DNA from: Chara braunii
Lineage: Eukaryota > Streptophyta > Charophyceae > Charales > Characeae
Direction: 5' to 3'
DNA: 31,722 nt
NCBI GenBank assembly: GCA_003427395.1
Contig: BFEA01000166.1
Coordinates: forward strand, 1,707,148 to 1,738,869
Positions 17,008-26,639 of this stretch are shown here, piece by piece. The first letter of the stretch is position 1, and each line of letters starts with the position of its first letter. A program made the translations under genes and the position numbers. The notes beneath the pieces were generated by a model. That model made no database searches, was not told the DNA's origin, and saw only the letters and a program-made list of their open reading frames with translations.

Positions 17008-17585
17008 ACCGTCCGGCACTTTTGCACTTTTTGGGGGACATATACGCGGCCAGGAGATGTTGTTCAAAATTGTGTGTTTTCGCGACTGTCTCAAACGGGA
17101 GGTGTGTTCCTACAACGTTCGCCATCATCATTGACTAACCTTTATCAAGTTCTAATTTCAAGAAACAAGATCTTCATCAGGAGCTGTTGATCGACAGTGC
17201 TGGAGCATAACGTGCGGAGTGCTGCGGGTCCTGAACTGCAGGACTCTTCCTTCTAGCACCATCAGCAGCATTAACTGATTTTTATCGAGCACTGTGTCAA
17301 ATTTCGTGTGTCTTAGATGCTCTTAGTAAAATTCCGTGTGTTATAGATGCCTATGCAAGGGGTCTTCTGTTAGCAGTTGTATCGAGCACTGGTTCCCTCC
17401 CTTCACAAACACGAAAGAGAGCACAATTGTCCCCTCCTCCTCCTTCATCGCCAATGTCCCCACTTCGCTCACCTCCTTCTGTTATTGAGCACTGGTTCTC
17501 TCTCTTCCACAGACATGAAAGAGAGCACAATCGCCCCCCCCTCCTGTTGTATCCTCTCCTCTTCCGTTTTTTCCATTTTTTTTCA
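17008..17585. other. Unassigned with short direct repeats
   Basis: TTATCGAGCACTG / TGTATCGAGCACTGGTTC / TGTTATTGAGCACTGGTTC recur at 17283, 17377 and 17479. The last two are followed by CGAAAGAGAGCACAAT or TGAAAGAGAGCACAAT (period about 101). CCGTGTGT(C/T)(T)TAGATGC repeats at 17304 and 17333. Confidence 0.6.
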
Positions 17586-18130
17586 GGGCTAATTGGCGCG
17601 GCGCGACCGGGAGTGCCGCGCCGCCGGCCCGTTTTTGCTGGCGTCCGGAAAGCAAGGGTACATATGGACTCTGAAGGTGGGGTGGTGGCATTCGACTTAG
17701 CATGGTAGATGATCCCTGAGATGGGGGAACTGTGGAGATGGTGGTGGTGAGATAACGCTGAGGAGGTTGCTTTGTGGCGTTTTTTTTGGGTGGCTTGAAT
17801 CCCCTATGGCACTCGGCGGCGGGCTCGACGAGGTCGGACCATAGCATCTCCTGCTTGGCAGGTTGGTGCCTGTTTAGTGCCTCGTTCGCTGGTGAAAAGG
17901 CTTCGCATGTTGGCGACGCTGTCATAGTTAGCGGGGGGAGGGGGGGGTTGCTTTCCTCCCACGAAGACGGAGGGGGTGAGTTTGGGCGACGAAGGTCTTT
18001 GCGGTTTTTTAGTGATAGTGGGGCAACGCAATTGACGTAAAGTGCAGGAGGAGGTTCTTTTGCTCGATCTGTTTTCCACAAAAGAGGCGGTAGGTGGCGG
18101 TTTCATCTTCAGCTGTTGACATCGCGGGAT
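17586..18130. other. GC-rich island with open frames on both strands
   Basis: TTTTTTTTCAG|GG at 17577-17588 resembles a plant-type 3' splice site entering GC-rich text. A minus frame of 199 codons (17482-18081), Pro/Ser-rich with no recognised motif, overlaps plus frames at 17427-17708 and 17774-18040. The abrupt change to T-rich DNA after 18130 could mark a gene's GC-rich 5' exon or UTR next to an intron, or an inserted element. Not resolved. Confidence 0.35.
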
Positions 18131-18515
18131 TTGTGATGCGGATATCACGAGAGGCTGTAATTACTTTTTGACTTCAATGTTTACTGACATCGCATGAGGT
18201 TGCTGGCACGTCTCTGTTTTGATTTGGAGCTAGAGTCTGTGATTGGGGCTGTGTCCTTTGTGTATCACTGTCCTTTCCTTGATTCGTCATGACGTTTTCC
18301 CCTTGAGATATCGTAATTGCGATTCTTCGTTTAGATTCAAGTGATAGATCATTTGTGGCTGATTTTCCTGAGCTGTGGCCGTTTTTTTCTGATATTTTTT
18401 CAGAGGTTGTTTTTTGAATGATTTCGCTTTCATGACTGTGATTTGTTAAAAAGTAGAGTCTGATTCATGTGATCTTAGGTGTTTTTTGGCTGTAATTGAT
18501 TGATCTGAAAACTTT
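18131..18515. other. T-rich stretch, possible intron
   Basis: T-rich on the plus strand with few long frames, following the GC-rich island. Intron-like in composition only. Confidence 0.35.
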
Positions 18516-18617
18516 TTTTCTGGGCAAGATCCCTAATCTGAAATTCGTATTTTCTGAGTAAGATTCTTAATCTGAAATTCGTATTTTCTTAGCAAGATTC
18601 CTAATCTGAAATTCGTA
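18516..18617. repeat. Three exact-period 34-bp tandem units
   Basis: Units 18516-18549, 18550-18583 and 18584-18617 each read TTTTCT-(G/T)(G/A)G-(C/T)AAGAT... ending AATCTGAAATTCGTA. They differ at a few positions. Confidence 0.95.
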
Positions 18618-19734
18618 AATCAGAGTTTTGCTCTGATCCTAATGAATGATTACCAAATTTTGAATTATAAAAGGGTTACAAATTGGTTTTCTCAAAGTGG
18701 AATTGATGTCCTACGTTTATCCAGTTTTGATCTAATTCTAAATCCAGGTAGTTCCTTATATTTGTACGCTCAAGCTTGGGCCCTTATTTTTTGAATTCGA
18801 TATTTGATTTCACATGTTTGAGGGACTTCCAAAAAATTGGTCACAATCGAGTCTCAAGCTGCGATACTGTAGGGTTTGGGCTCATCGGTGCTGATTGAAT
18901 TATCTCCTTCAGAGTTTGGAGCCCCTCCGTGCGAGGGTTATACAAGGTGGGAGGTGTGATCCTTGAGAGGGTAGGGGAGGTATTGTGGGTTTGTTCTCTT
19001 CTAGGTCAGGCTGATTTGGGTCGTATCAGCAACGGTGGTTGGGAGGCAGGACAAGGGCTGCTGATTTCAGCGAGGTGAGAGGTCAAGAGGTGTTTCACTT
19101 GGAGGGGGTGGGACACGAGGGAAGGAGGATCTTTGGCTCTGCGGGGGCATGCTCTAGGGGGTATTGTATGCTGCTGAGGGAGCAGGAATGATTTAGGGGG
19201 ATGTTTTGAACTGGGGCTGGGAGGTGAGGGGCCGCCTTCCAGCGGAGGCAATAAGAACAGGAGATTGTTTTTAGGGGGGGGGGAGTAAGCCGCTCGGTTT
19301 CTTGTGGGCCTTTTACATCCAGCAGAGACATGAATAGGCGCAGAAATTTCAATGGGGAGAGAAGTAGTTCCCTCCCGTCCTCTCTCCTTGTGGGAATAAT
19401 AGGTGTTGACTGCCTTTTAGGTTAAGATTCTTGCGCTTTATCTGAGTTCCCTGAATTCCTTTGATTCTTGAGGTTTCAACTAGAAAAATCTCCATAATTT
19501 TGGTGCTGGTTGCAGTGGACTGTGTTTGCGGAGATGGTTGGAGATAATGCGCTTTGCGGCGAACGGACTAGCCAGTAGGGCGGAAATAGGGTACAGCAGC
19601 AGCGGTAGAGATGGTGGCTCTACCGCAGTAATGCCGGCGTAAGGTTGAGAAGTTTTTTTTGTTGGATGTCTGCAGCTAGTGCTTGAAAGAGTGGATGATC
19701 GGAACTTCAACTATGGCGACGATTGATGGCTTGC
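18618..19734. other. Unassigned stretch
   Basis: T- and G-rich. A Pro-rich minus frame (19006-19251) reflects GGGG/CCCC bias. A G run lies at 19274-19283. No recognised gene or repeat. Confidence 0.4.
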
Positions 19735-20070
19735 CTGGCATCTGCTGATGTCCTAGGTCCCAGCGGTTTGCGAATGGACGAGGTCAGAACGACGTTGGTC
19801 AATGCTAGGGCTTAGTCACTGCCCTGTAACCCGAGCGGTACACGGGCATGCGACCTGGTAGAGAGATCTGGGGAGTTGTCGAGGGTGGAAGGCACTCTAG
19901 TGTCTATTGGCAAGCTGATACCTAGTCGACGCTGGCCGGAGCCAGGATGGGTCGCTTTGCCCTGTAGCCTAGCAGGTGGGGGGGTTTCTGGGGTGGGTCG
20001 TGCCACTCTGTAACCTAGCAGTTGGGGGTGGGAGGCCTGGTAGAGATTGGGTATCGGGGTATAGGGGAGA
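19735..20070 (+). repeat. S2 repeat, about three tandem units, plus orientation
   Basis: CACTGCCCTGTAACCCGAGC, TTTGCCCTGTAGCCTAGCAG and CACTCTGTAACCTAGCAG mark three units. CCTGGTAGAGA follows in units 1 and 3, and GACGTTGGTC/GACGCTGGCC precedes units 1 and 2. The reverse complement matches 9465-9775. Confidence 0.75.
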
Positions 20071-20190
20071 GGCGGATAGGGTTGAGCTGCTGACAGTCGC
20101 TAAAGGCAGGTGGTTTTCGGTCTGAATATTCCCATAATCAAACCTTAGAGAACCTTACTTTTTGTGTAGATTGCATATAGCTATCATCTT

Positions 20191-20346
20191 TAGCCGAAGC
20201 CAGGTAATGGCCCTGGTATCTCAAAGTTTTTTGCATAATCTTCTCAATATGTTTTTGAATGGGACGCTGGGCCCGGTTCCCAGCACGTGTTGCTCCCCAC
20301 GAATAGATTGGAGCATGTCCAAAAAAAAAAAAAAAAAAAAAAAAAA
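20191..20346 (+). mobile_element. S1 retroposon-like repeat, best-preserved copy with poly(A)
   Basis: Contains AGCCGAAGCCAGGTAATGG, GGTATCTCAAAG, ACGCTGGGCCCGGTTCCCAG (20264-20283), CACGTGTTGCTCCCCACG and AATAGATTGGAGCATG. It ends in an uninterrupted A run at 20321-20346. Orientation and tail define the 3' end of the family. Length from recognisable start is about 155 bp, SINE-sized. Pol III boxes were not identified in this segment. Confidence 0.88.
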
Positions 20347-20616
20347 GATCACCACTACCTTTCGCAGTGTACATCCAAGTGGGAATGTAACCTCAGACTG
20401 GATTCTTCGGGGGTCGGGCTGCCGTTGATAAATTTCATCTGTGGCCTTTGTTGCATTACCGGCCTCCCAAACTCGTGGGACCTGGCCTGCGGCCGACGTA
20501 TGGGAAAGGTTACAGTGGCTTAAGCCCAACCAATTCATTTACCTGCCAAATCTGGACAGGATGGCCTTGCAGGCCTTTTTTAGCATCATTACAGTATTCA
20601 GAGAACCCCTTCGCAG
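20347..20616. other. Unassigned stretch
   Basis: GC-moderate, with open frames 20441-20836 and 20448-20744 that show no recognised domain. Confidence 0.35.
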
Positions 20617-20652
20617 CTCCATCCGTGTTCGCGCCTCCATCCGTGTTCGCGC
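20617..20652. repeat. Perfect 18-bp tandem duplication
   Basis: CTCCATCCGTGTTCGCGC occurs twice in a row, adding the in-frame hexapeptide repeat SIRVRA to the overlapping plus frame. Confidence 0.95.
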
Positions 20653-20699
20653 CTCAAACAGGGAGCATGAGGGAGTTGCACCCACCCGCAGGTGTAATA

Positions 20700-20988
20700 C
20701 CTGCTACAGCAGGTGGGCAAAACAGGCCAGGGGCCAGTCAGTAGCAACAGGGCCGAGCTTCATCCGAGTGGTCAGTCGCTGTGCAGTCCCCCCTGGTCCC
20801 CTGCCCCCACAAACATTAGCAGCAGTACCTGCTTAATGCCAATCGAGGGGCGGGCAATGGTCTATCAGTTTCTGTAGATGCCTGGCACCAAACATACCCA
20901 GGCAGGTACATGAGGCCAATGGGAATTGAGCCCAAGTAGACCCCTACTGAATGCCACATGTGTGCCTTACCAACTGAGCTAGGCCACG
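20700..20988 (-). mobile_element. tRNA-derived SINE candidate
   Basis: On the minus strand GTGGCCTAGCTCAGTTGGTA contains the A box TAGCTCAGTTGG (20972-20983). GGCTCAATTCC (20922-20932) is a B box at normal spacing. The D arm is tRNA-like (GCTC-AGTTGGTAA-GGC), but the acceptor side does not close, so it is tRNA-derived rather than a tRNA gene. The non-tRNA body would run towards 20700 (AGGTACTGCTGC ..., GGGGACCAGGGGGGAC). No tail was recognised, so the 3' limit is a guess. Confidence 0.6.
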
Positions 20989-21555
20989 GACTTCTCTCCT
21001 CTTTCGTTATCTCCTCCCATCCCCTCCTTCCCTATTCACTCCACCTTCAGTTCAATCCTCTCAGAAATTTTGCAACATTTCTGAAAACAACTAAGGGATG
21101 TAGGTCGAAGGTGATCTTTCCAGAAAAACTGCGATGAAGTCAAAATAATTCTGCATGCCAAAATTTCTGGTGGCAACAGTACGCATTTTTTTCGCCCTCC
21201 TGCTAAGGGTAGCACCAGGTCCTGTGGTGAGCGAAGAGCTAGAGGAGTGGGGCTCTGCCAGAAATTGCCGGCTGGAGGCCTATCGGGCCTTGATTGGCAA
21301 TGGAGTTATTGCTGTCGTATAGCCTTCAGCACTTGGCCCGTCTCGAACAGATCACGCATTGACTACAAACAAGGGGTGAGGGGTGTACTCCTACCTACAT
21401 CTTTTTGGACCAGTGGCAACTGAGATGGTTCAATTTGTTCTGCCCCAAGGTCAGGGGTGGTTTAACCACCAAGTCCGCCCAAACTTTGTACCATGGACAT
21501 CTCATTACCAAGGGCGTTTCCTACAGTTCTCCACAAATTCATGTGCAGTGTTGCA
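20989..21555. other. Unassigned; decayed TTAA-family palindrome at about 21460
   Basis: GGGGTGGTTTAACCACCAAG (21457-21476) is a collapsed head-to-head pair of family ends. Elsewhere nothing recognised. Confidence 0.45.
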
Positions 21556-22015
21556 TGCCTCAAATTTACAATACCAACGCATTACCTGCCCACACTGGAC
21601 TTGCCGGGGGAATAGGAACCGGACTGTTGCTCCCCAGAATGGCAGGAGCCAGAACCGTGGGGTTCTGATTTTTCCAAAAAAAAAAAAAAAAAAAAAAAAG
21701 GTGCAGATACAGAGATAATGACCATTGTGTTCTATTCAGGTGAAGGCAGTGGTAGAGCAAGTAAGAATAGTTTTACTTGGAGAACAAGTTAGAAAGGAGG
21801 TTACCTGGATTGACGGAAAGACAAATTTGTCGGGCATAGTACCCACCCAGACAGACACCGGGTGTTAGGAGTGAACCGAGAGACTGCGAAAGAGAAAGAT
21901 ATAAAGAAAAAAAAAAAAAAAAAAAAAAAAAAAACGCCCACACTGGACCAACACATCTCTGTTTCCACAATACCACCCCATTACCAGCCCCCATCATGAT
22001 GGGCCACCGACAAAA
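21556..22015. repeat. Short repeat S3 and two poly(A) tracts
   Basis: ACAATACCAACGCATTACC (21570), ACAATACCACCCCATTACC (21967) and ACAACGCTAACCCAATACC (22476) are three same-strand copies. The last two are followed by AGCCC(CC)AT and GGCAAAAC/GACAAAAC. Uninterrupted A runs at 21676-21699 and 21907-21934 probably end separate retroposon copies. The first is preceded by TTGCTCCCCAGAATGG, which may be a decayed S1 3' part. Confidence 0.55.
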
Positions 22016-22235
22016 CGATTAATGCAGCTAATGTCAAACCTATGTTAGAAGTTAGAAAAGTCAAAATCTCCGGAACCACCCAATTAGTCCCATCCATTAT
22101 ACCAAAGACTCGTCAAGAAACCTTAGCTCTTCGAAGGAGGTTTCTTGAAGGCGCCTTGTAGAGTTTGACAACAAAAAAATAAAAAAACATATTCCAAACG
22201 GGACCATGAATGTCCCCTTCCTCCGTCCGGCTGTT
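22016..22235. other. Unassigned; short inverted repeat
   Basis: AGAAACCTTAGCTC and GAAGGAGGTTTCT (22118-22146) form a short inverted repeat. Nothing else recognised. Confidence 0.4.
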
Positions 22236-22236
22236 C

Positions 22237-22441
22237 TATTCAACCACCAGTCCCTTTCCCAGCTATTTTGTTCCGACGCAGCGGTTAACCCACCGCATTA
22301 ACAAGGGTTCGGCCAACGGGAAGAAAAAAGGCCTGGCAGCACCAGGCAATACCAGGCAAGAAGTAAATATTTTGCGCCCACTCCTATCCCTTAAATCTTT
22401 GGCACGCTGAAGAAATCCACTTAAGGAGTGGTGGTTTGAGT
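22237..22441. mobile_element. TTAA-family MITE, decayed ends
   Basis: The left end is TTCAACCACCAGTCCCTTTC then CCAGCTATTTTG. The right end is GGAGTGGTGGTTTGA (22426-22440). TTCA and TTGA replace TTAA. The interior has GGGTTCGGCCAACGGGAAG and GGCCTGGCAGCACCAGGC, a hairpin analogous to that of other copies. An S3 copy follows. Confidence 0.75.
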
Positions 22442-23012
22442 TGGGCCCTGCAGTATTGCACGTCTCAATTTTCACAACGCTAACCCAATACCAGCCCATA
22501 TGGGTCAGCGGCAAAACTGTATAGGGGTTTCTAAATGGCCACTGTTATTCACGCGTAGCAGTACCAGTTCTTCGTCCGGACAGCGGAGTTCTGCACTCAC
22601 GGTCACTCTCTTACCGAATGTGTTGTGCTCTCTTGCTCATGAACAGTGGGGGAGATCGCTCCGCAGAGACAAAAGGGAGACTTCATCCTCGAAACAATGT
22701 GATCATAAAGCCTTCGCTGCACTACTCAACCTATACCTACCCCGAAGAAAGACTCACCTGAACCCATCCCCACTGCACACCCTCACCCCCAGTGAGCTCT
22801 GTTGGGTTCAAACTAACCTAAGGCTTCTGGACCAAAAACAAACTCACCCCGCAGCTACCTGGAGATCACCATTCACTCAATAACGGGAGAAAGTGCCCAG
22901 ACAGCAGAAAGTGGGTGCTCAATCGCAGGCAGATGGGAGGATCCACAGAATTTTCCTGATGACACCAAACAAGATAAACAGGAGTCAAGATTTTTTTTTT
23001 TGAGTCCAGTTG
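22442..23012. other. Unassigned; includes the third S3 copy
   Basis: A 127-codon plus frame (22500-22883) has no recognised domain. A T run (22991-23001) precedes the tRNA-like element. Confidence 0.4.
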
Positions 23013-23095
23013 ATGTAGCTCAGTGGTTAGAGCACCGGTTGGAAATGCGCACTGTGGTATAAGGTTGCGGATTCAAAACTCCGCAGCCTTGCGCA
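23013..23095 (+). mobile_element. tRNA-like SINE head or tRNA pseudogene
   Basis: TAGCTCAGTGGTTAGAGC (23016-23033) is a textbook D arm and A box: GCTC pairs with GAGC. GCGGA-TTCAAAAC-TCCGC (about 23066-23083) is a closed T arm with a B-box-like loop. The anticodon region is expanded and no acceptor stem forms with the 3' side, arguing against a working tRNA. Downstream (23139-23197) CCCCTTGGG and CCCAAGGGG make an inverted repeat about 45 bases apart. Confidence 0.6.
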
Positions 23096-23457
23096 TGGAC
23101 ACCGGCAGGGCGTTAGAGTGACGCACGGCTGGACATACATCCCCTTGGGCTGACGCATGGTACTATTACAGACACTGCCTGCGCACCACCCAAGGGGTAG
23201 TCCTGGTTGTTGTATGCTGGGTCTTCACTATGCGTGGGTTGCTTGACGAAGCTATTGACTGTTCTGAAATTCTCCCGTTCTGGCATTCCATACATTAAAT
23301 CAATTCAGAACACAACACATAAGATAGGGCATTGTAGTTACACAACACAGGGTGTGGGTTCCAGTCTGGCTAGAGACTTCGGGGCGGTTTCTTGCACAGA
23401 CCGGCCCACCGTTCATATGACAATACAATCCTACACATATGTACAGAACTCAATTGG
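23096..23457. other. Unassigned body 3' of the tRNA-like head
   Basis: Contains the CCCCTTGGG inverted repeat and no recognised gene. It may be the body of the tRNA-derived element, but no tail was identified. Confidence 0.4.
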
Positions 23458-23915
23458 GGCTTGGTGGGGGTCCGCACTACTGCTGGGGTTGGCTGGGATC
23501 AAGGCTTCGCGCTTGTCCCTGTCCAGCCTCAGTATCTAGAACCGTGGCATATATACACATACATGACTGGGGGTAGGCTGGGGTTTTCAAGGCTTCGCGC
23601 TTGTCCTTGCCTGGCCTCGGTATCGAGAACCATGGATAACACACAGATAGCACGTACACACACGACTGGGGCTGGCTGGGGCTCAAGGCTTCGCGCTTGG
23701 CCCTGTCCAGCCTCAGTATCTGACATCTGTAGAAAGGAGAAACATGCCAGAATACGACACATATATAGTATACGCATGCCAGAATGGGGGTTGGTAGGAG
23801 AAGCAGACAATACTAGAGCCTGGCGCCCGATGTACCCGAGTAACGTGGCTTGCTTGACTGTGCCTCAACTGGGGCTGGGAGGGGCTCAAGGCTTCGCACT
23901 TGGTCCAGCCTAGCC
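23458..23915. repeat. Minisatellite, GGCTTCGCGCTTG units
   Basis: CAAGGCTTCGC(G/A)CTTG occurs at about 23502, 23599, 23686 and 23889. It is followed by CC(T)GTCCAGCCTCAGTATCT-like text and preceded by GGGGCTGGCTGGGG-like text. The period is about 90-97 bp for the first three. A 173-codon plus frame rides on the array and is not called as a gene. The last unit merges with repeat D1. Confidence 0.85.
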
Positions 23916-24164
23916 CCGGTGCCTAGAACTACTGTCTGGTCCAAGTCGCCCTCTGAAATACCATGGTGATAGTCCTGAGTCGTAATACTGAGGTAGGATG
24001 GTAGGGATAGGGGTGCGCTAGGAGAATTGCCGAGAGGATGGGTAAGGAGGTGGTCTTACGGTGAATAAGAGAGTGTCAGGACAGCCAATAGCTGTGTCGG
24101 CAACCCCGTGTGTCCGGAGTCCAGTCTCTACAACAACCAGGGCTTTCAAAAAAAAAAAAAAAAA
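23916..24164 (+). mobile_element. Retroposon-like repeat D1, copy 2 with poly(A)
   Basis: Aligns with 855-1123 (ACTGTCTGGTCCAAGT, GTCCTGAGT, GTAGGATGGTAGGGATAGGG, TCTCTACAACAACC). It ends in 17 A (24148-24164). Two bases later a 17-T run begins (24167-24183), so two elements may meet tail to tail. Confidence 0.7.
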
Positions 24165-24183
24165 GATTTTTTTTTTTTTTTTT

Positions 24184-25199
24184 GATGTTTGTTTTTGGGG
24201 AAACTACGAGAGAGTCATAAAAATGAGTTATAATTGCACTACGGGCCAAGATACAGTTTCAAACTGCAGTTCGAGAAGGTTCCCGCCAGAACAGAAAAAT
24301 GGGCAGTGTGAAACATGTGTTAACGCAGCCGCGATAGCGGCGGTGGCGGCGCCTGGTCATCGTTGGCCGCAGCTGAGTAGACGCGGCGTTTGAGCTTTTG
24401 ATGTTCTATCCTTCTCACGAGGCGCCTACCCTGCCAGCCACCAAGCTGTGTGGGAGCTATGGCGACAGTGCCCTGGTGTAGACCTAACCCTTGAGTGGGT
24501 AGGGAGTGCCTTTGCACTCTTACTCCAAGGCACCCTGGCAGCCCTGTATCCGACCTCTATACCTACTTACACCTATGAAGACATCGACACCAGAGGAGCT
24601 GTCCTTCCCATAAGCCTTCAGCTGAAGGGGGGGCTCCTTTCTTACCATCTAATGGCTGCGTGGTTCGCTTTCATTTATATGTCATACCAACTACATTGAA
24701 TCTATATCTATCAACTAAATACACACTAAGAGGGGCTGGGGCGAATTCTGTAAAGAATCTGGGCGGTATTGTAGCTTGCAGTGGGAGAACACGCTGCAAT
24801 GGTGGCAGCGCATCGGCAGTTCCAAGAGCAGGAGTACCAGCGTCTCCAGTGACATGTGCTATTTCAAGTATGAGGAGAAGAGATTGTTACGGTGGGAGAA
24901 TGTTCCGTCATGATTGCTGAATGGAATAAGGGATGTCTGTGATTTTGTTCCTGATCTTGTTTAGTGGTTAGATTCCTTACAATTAATTTTGAGACGAGTA
25001 TGTTCATTTTACTTTTTGAGGAATTTAGACAATGGCTTTGTACCTAGGACAGATAATATTTCGTTATGGATTTTACGGAGGATGGACTCCAGGTGATGGC
25101 TTTTATTCTGTTATTCAGAGTTGGTTCCTTCTTATAGTGTTTTGTATTAGCCTATTAAAGTGGGGTTTGATCCTCGTTTAATTTCTTTTCTTTTTCAGT
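24184..25199. other. Unassigned; ends at a strong-looking 3' splice site
   Basis: 24320-24400 is GC-rich with Ala-type codons on the plus strand. 24448-24699 is an 83-codon plus frame without recognised domain. 24905-25199 is T-rich and ends TTTCTTTTCTTTTTCAG, an excellent plant or animal 3' splice site. The frame after it is open for about 44 codons (25200-25331). Upstream exons could not be defined, so this is only a candidate gene fragment. Confidence 0.35.
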
Positions 25200-26460
25200 C
25201 ACTGTTGGAGTAAATACCACAGGTGTGGCACGCTCGAGGTTTTGGGCAATACTAGTAGCGGTGCTGCCGAAAACAGTGCCAGTGACGAAGGGACGAGACC
25301 TCTGCTGGGTGCGTGAGTGGGAGACTCACTAGTGGCGGTGGGAACGTTTCCCGGGCGCAAAGGGTTAAACATTTTCCAGCCATAACCGCGTTTAGAGACA
25401 CAGTGTCGTTCACCTTTCAAGAGTGGCTGATCACCAAGAGCAGGATCAGTGACACAGGGTCACCCATGCCTTGAGTGGTGTGGGGAGTGTCTTCCACTCG
25501 ACTTTGTGCCATCTGGAAAACCCGACTCATATCTTCCCCACTCATATATTCTGTGGGCGCGGTTATCCATCTTTCCCTCCCTTGAATTCCCTTAGGATTC
25601 TCTATATGTGGCCGTTCTCTTGACTGTTTTCAATCATCTATTTTCTGTAGACAGTATTAATACGCCCAGTTTCAATTTCTGTTAAGATTAGTCCAGTACA
25701 TACGTGGACTGAATTTTAGAATAGTTCTGCATCTACGAATTTAGCATGCTCTTGGAAATAATTTTCGGGTTGATTTGTAAAATTTTCGCGAATCGCCTTC
25801 GGAATTTTTGAGATTTGCGGTTTATAGCTCATAGCTCTTCGCCAATAGTGTTTCGATTTTAGAAACATGCCGGTGTTTTCCTGAGTAGCAAGGATATTGT
25901 ACTGCCATAGATTTGCTTTGCAATTTTTCTTTTTGGAGATTCCTTTACGGGACACTGGACCCGATTTCCAAGAGCCTAAGCTGAGTATGACCTCAGCAAG
26001 TTTGTACAACGTATACAACCCAGCTTTCTGGCCAGGTAGGGTGCCCAAAGTGCAATTGCAAACTGTATCTTGCCCTGTAGTGCAATTATAACTCGTTTTT
26101 GCTACTCTACTGAAGTTACCCCTTTTTTCATTTTTTGTTTTTTATATTATTTTATTTCTTTCCCTGAACAAACATTTTTATTACAACAGGTTAAATTGAG
26201 GCCAGGGACCTCACAATCCAACCTGGAGTTGTCCTGGCAGCGTCAGCCAGTTTAGCTTACAAGTGGCCAAACACCACTTCCAAGTTACAAAAAAAAAAAA
26301 AAACCTTCCAGTTACCCCAGTATTGAAGCTAGCGAATATCTGGGAACAGTCAAGAGAGATTAGGGACACGACTACGGTTATGCACATGTCCCTCCTTCCA
26401 TAGGTGAACATCAAGGACAAGTTGGTTGGGAGGTGGGCAAAGCTCCGTCTATTCTTCATT
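25200..26460. other. Unassigned, with one S1 fragment
   Basis: TACGGGACACTGGACCCGAT (25947-25966) matches the S1 core on the plus strand. TTGAGTGGTGTGGGGAGTG at 25474 resembles TTGAGTGGGTAGGGAGTG at 24492, a weak repeat pair. The 110-codon minus frame (25716-26048) crosses the S1 fragment and is rejected as a gene. An A run lies at 26289-26303. Confidence 0.4.
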
Positions 26461-26639
26461 GGGCCTCATTAGACCCTCCTTGGAAATCTGATTTTTACGA
26501 AATCGGCATTGTTGCACCGCGCCCTAATTCACCAAATTCCTTGAAGGAATGTGAAACCGCTCCCGAGAGATTTCCTTGGATTCCTCAGAATCCCCAGCCA
26601 AAACATCCTTGGATTCAAGGGGTCCTCGCGAGGTCCCTT

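Noticed and set aside
17482-18081. 199-codon minus frame, Pro/Ser-rich
   Set aside because: No recognised domain and competing frames on the other strand in GC-biased DNA. Kept only as part of an unassigned island.
23013-23095. Functional tRNA gene
   Set aside because: Acceptor stem cannot form and the anticodon arm is abnormal, although D and T arms are intact.
23392-23913. 173-codon plus frame
   Set aside because: Rides on the GGCTTCGCGCTTG minisatellite, with repeated peptide text reflecting the DNA repeat.
25716-26048. 110-codon minus frame
   Set aside because: Includes an S1 repeat fragment and AT-rich DNA. No family resemblance.
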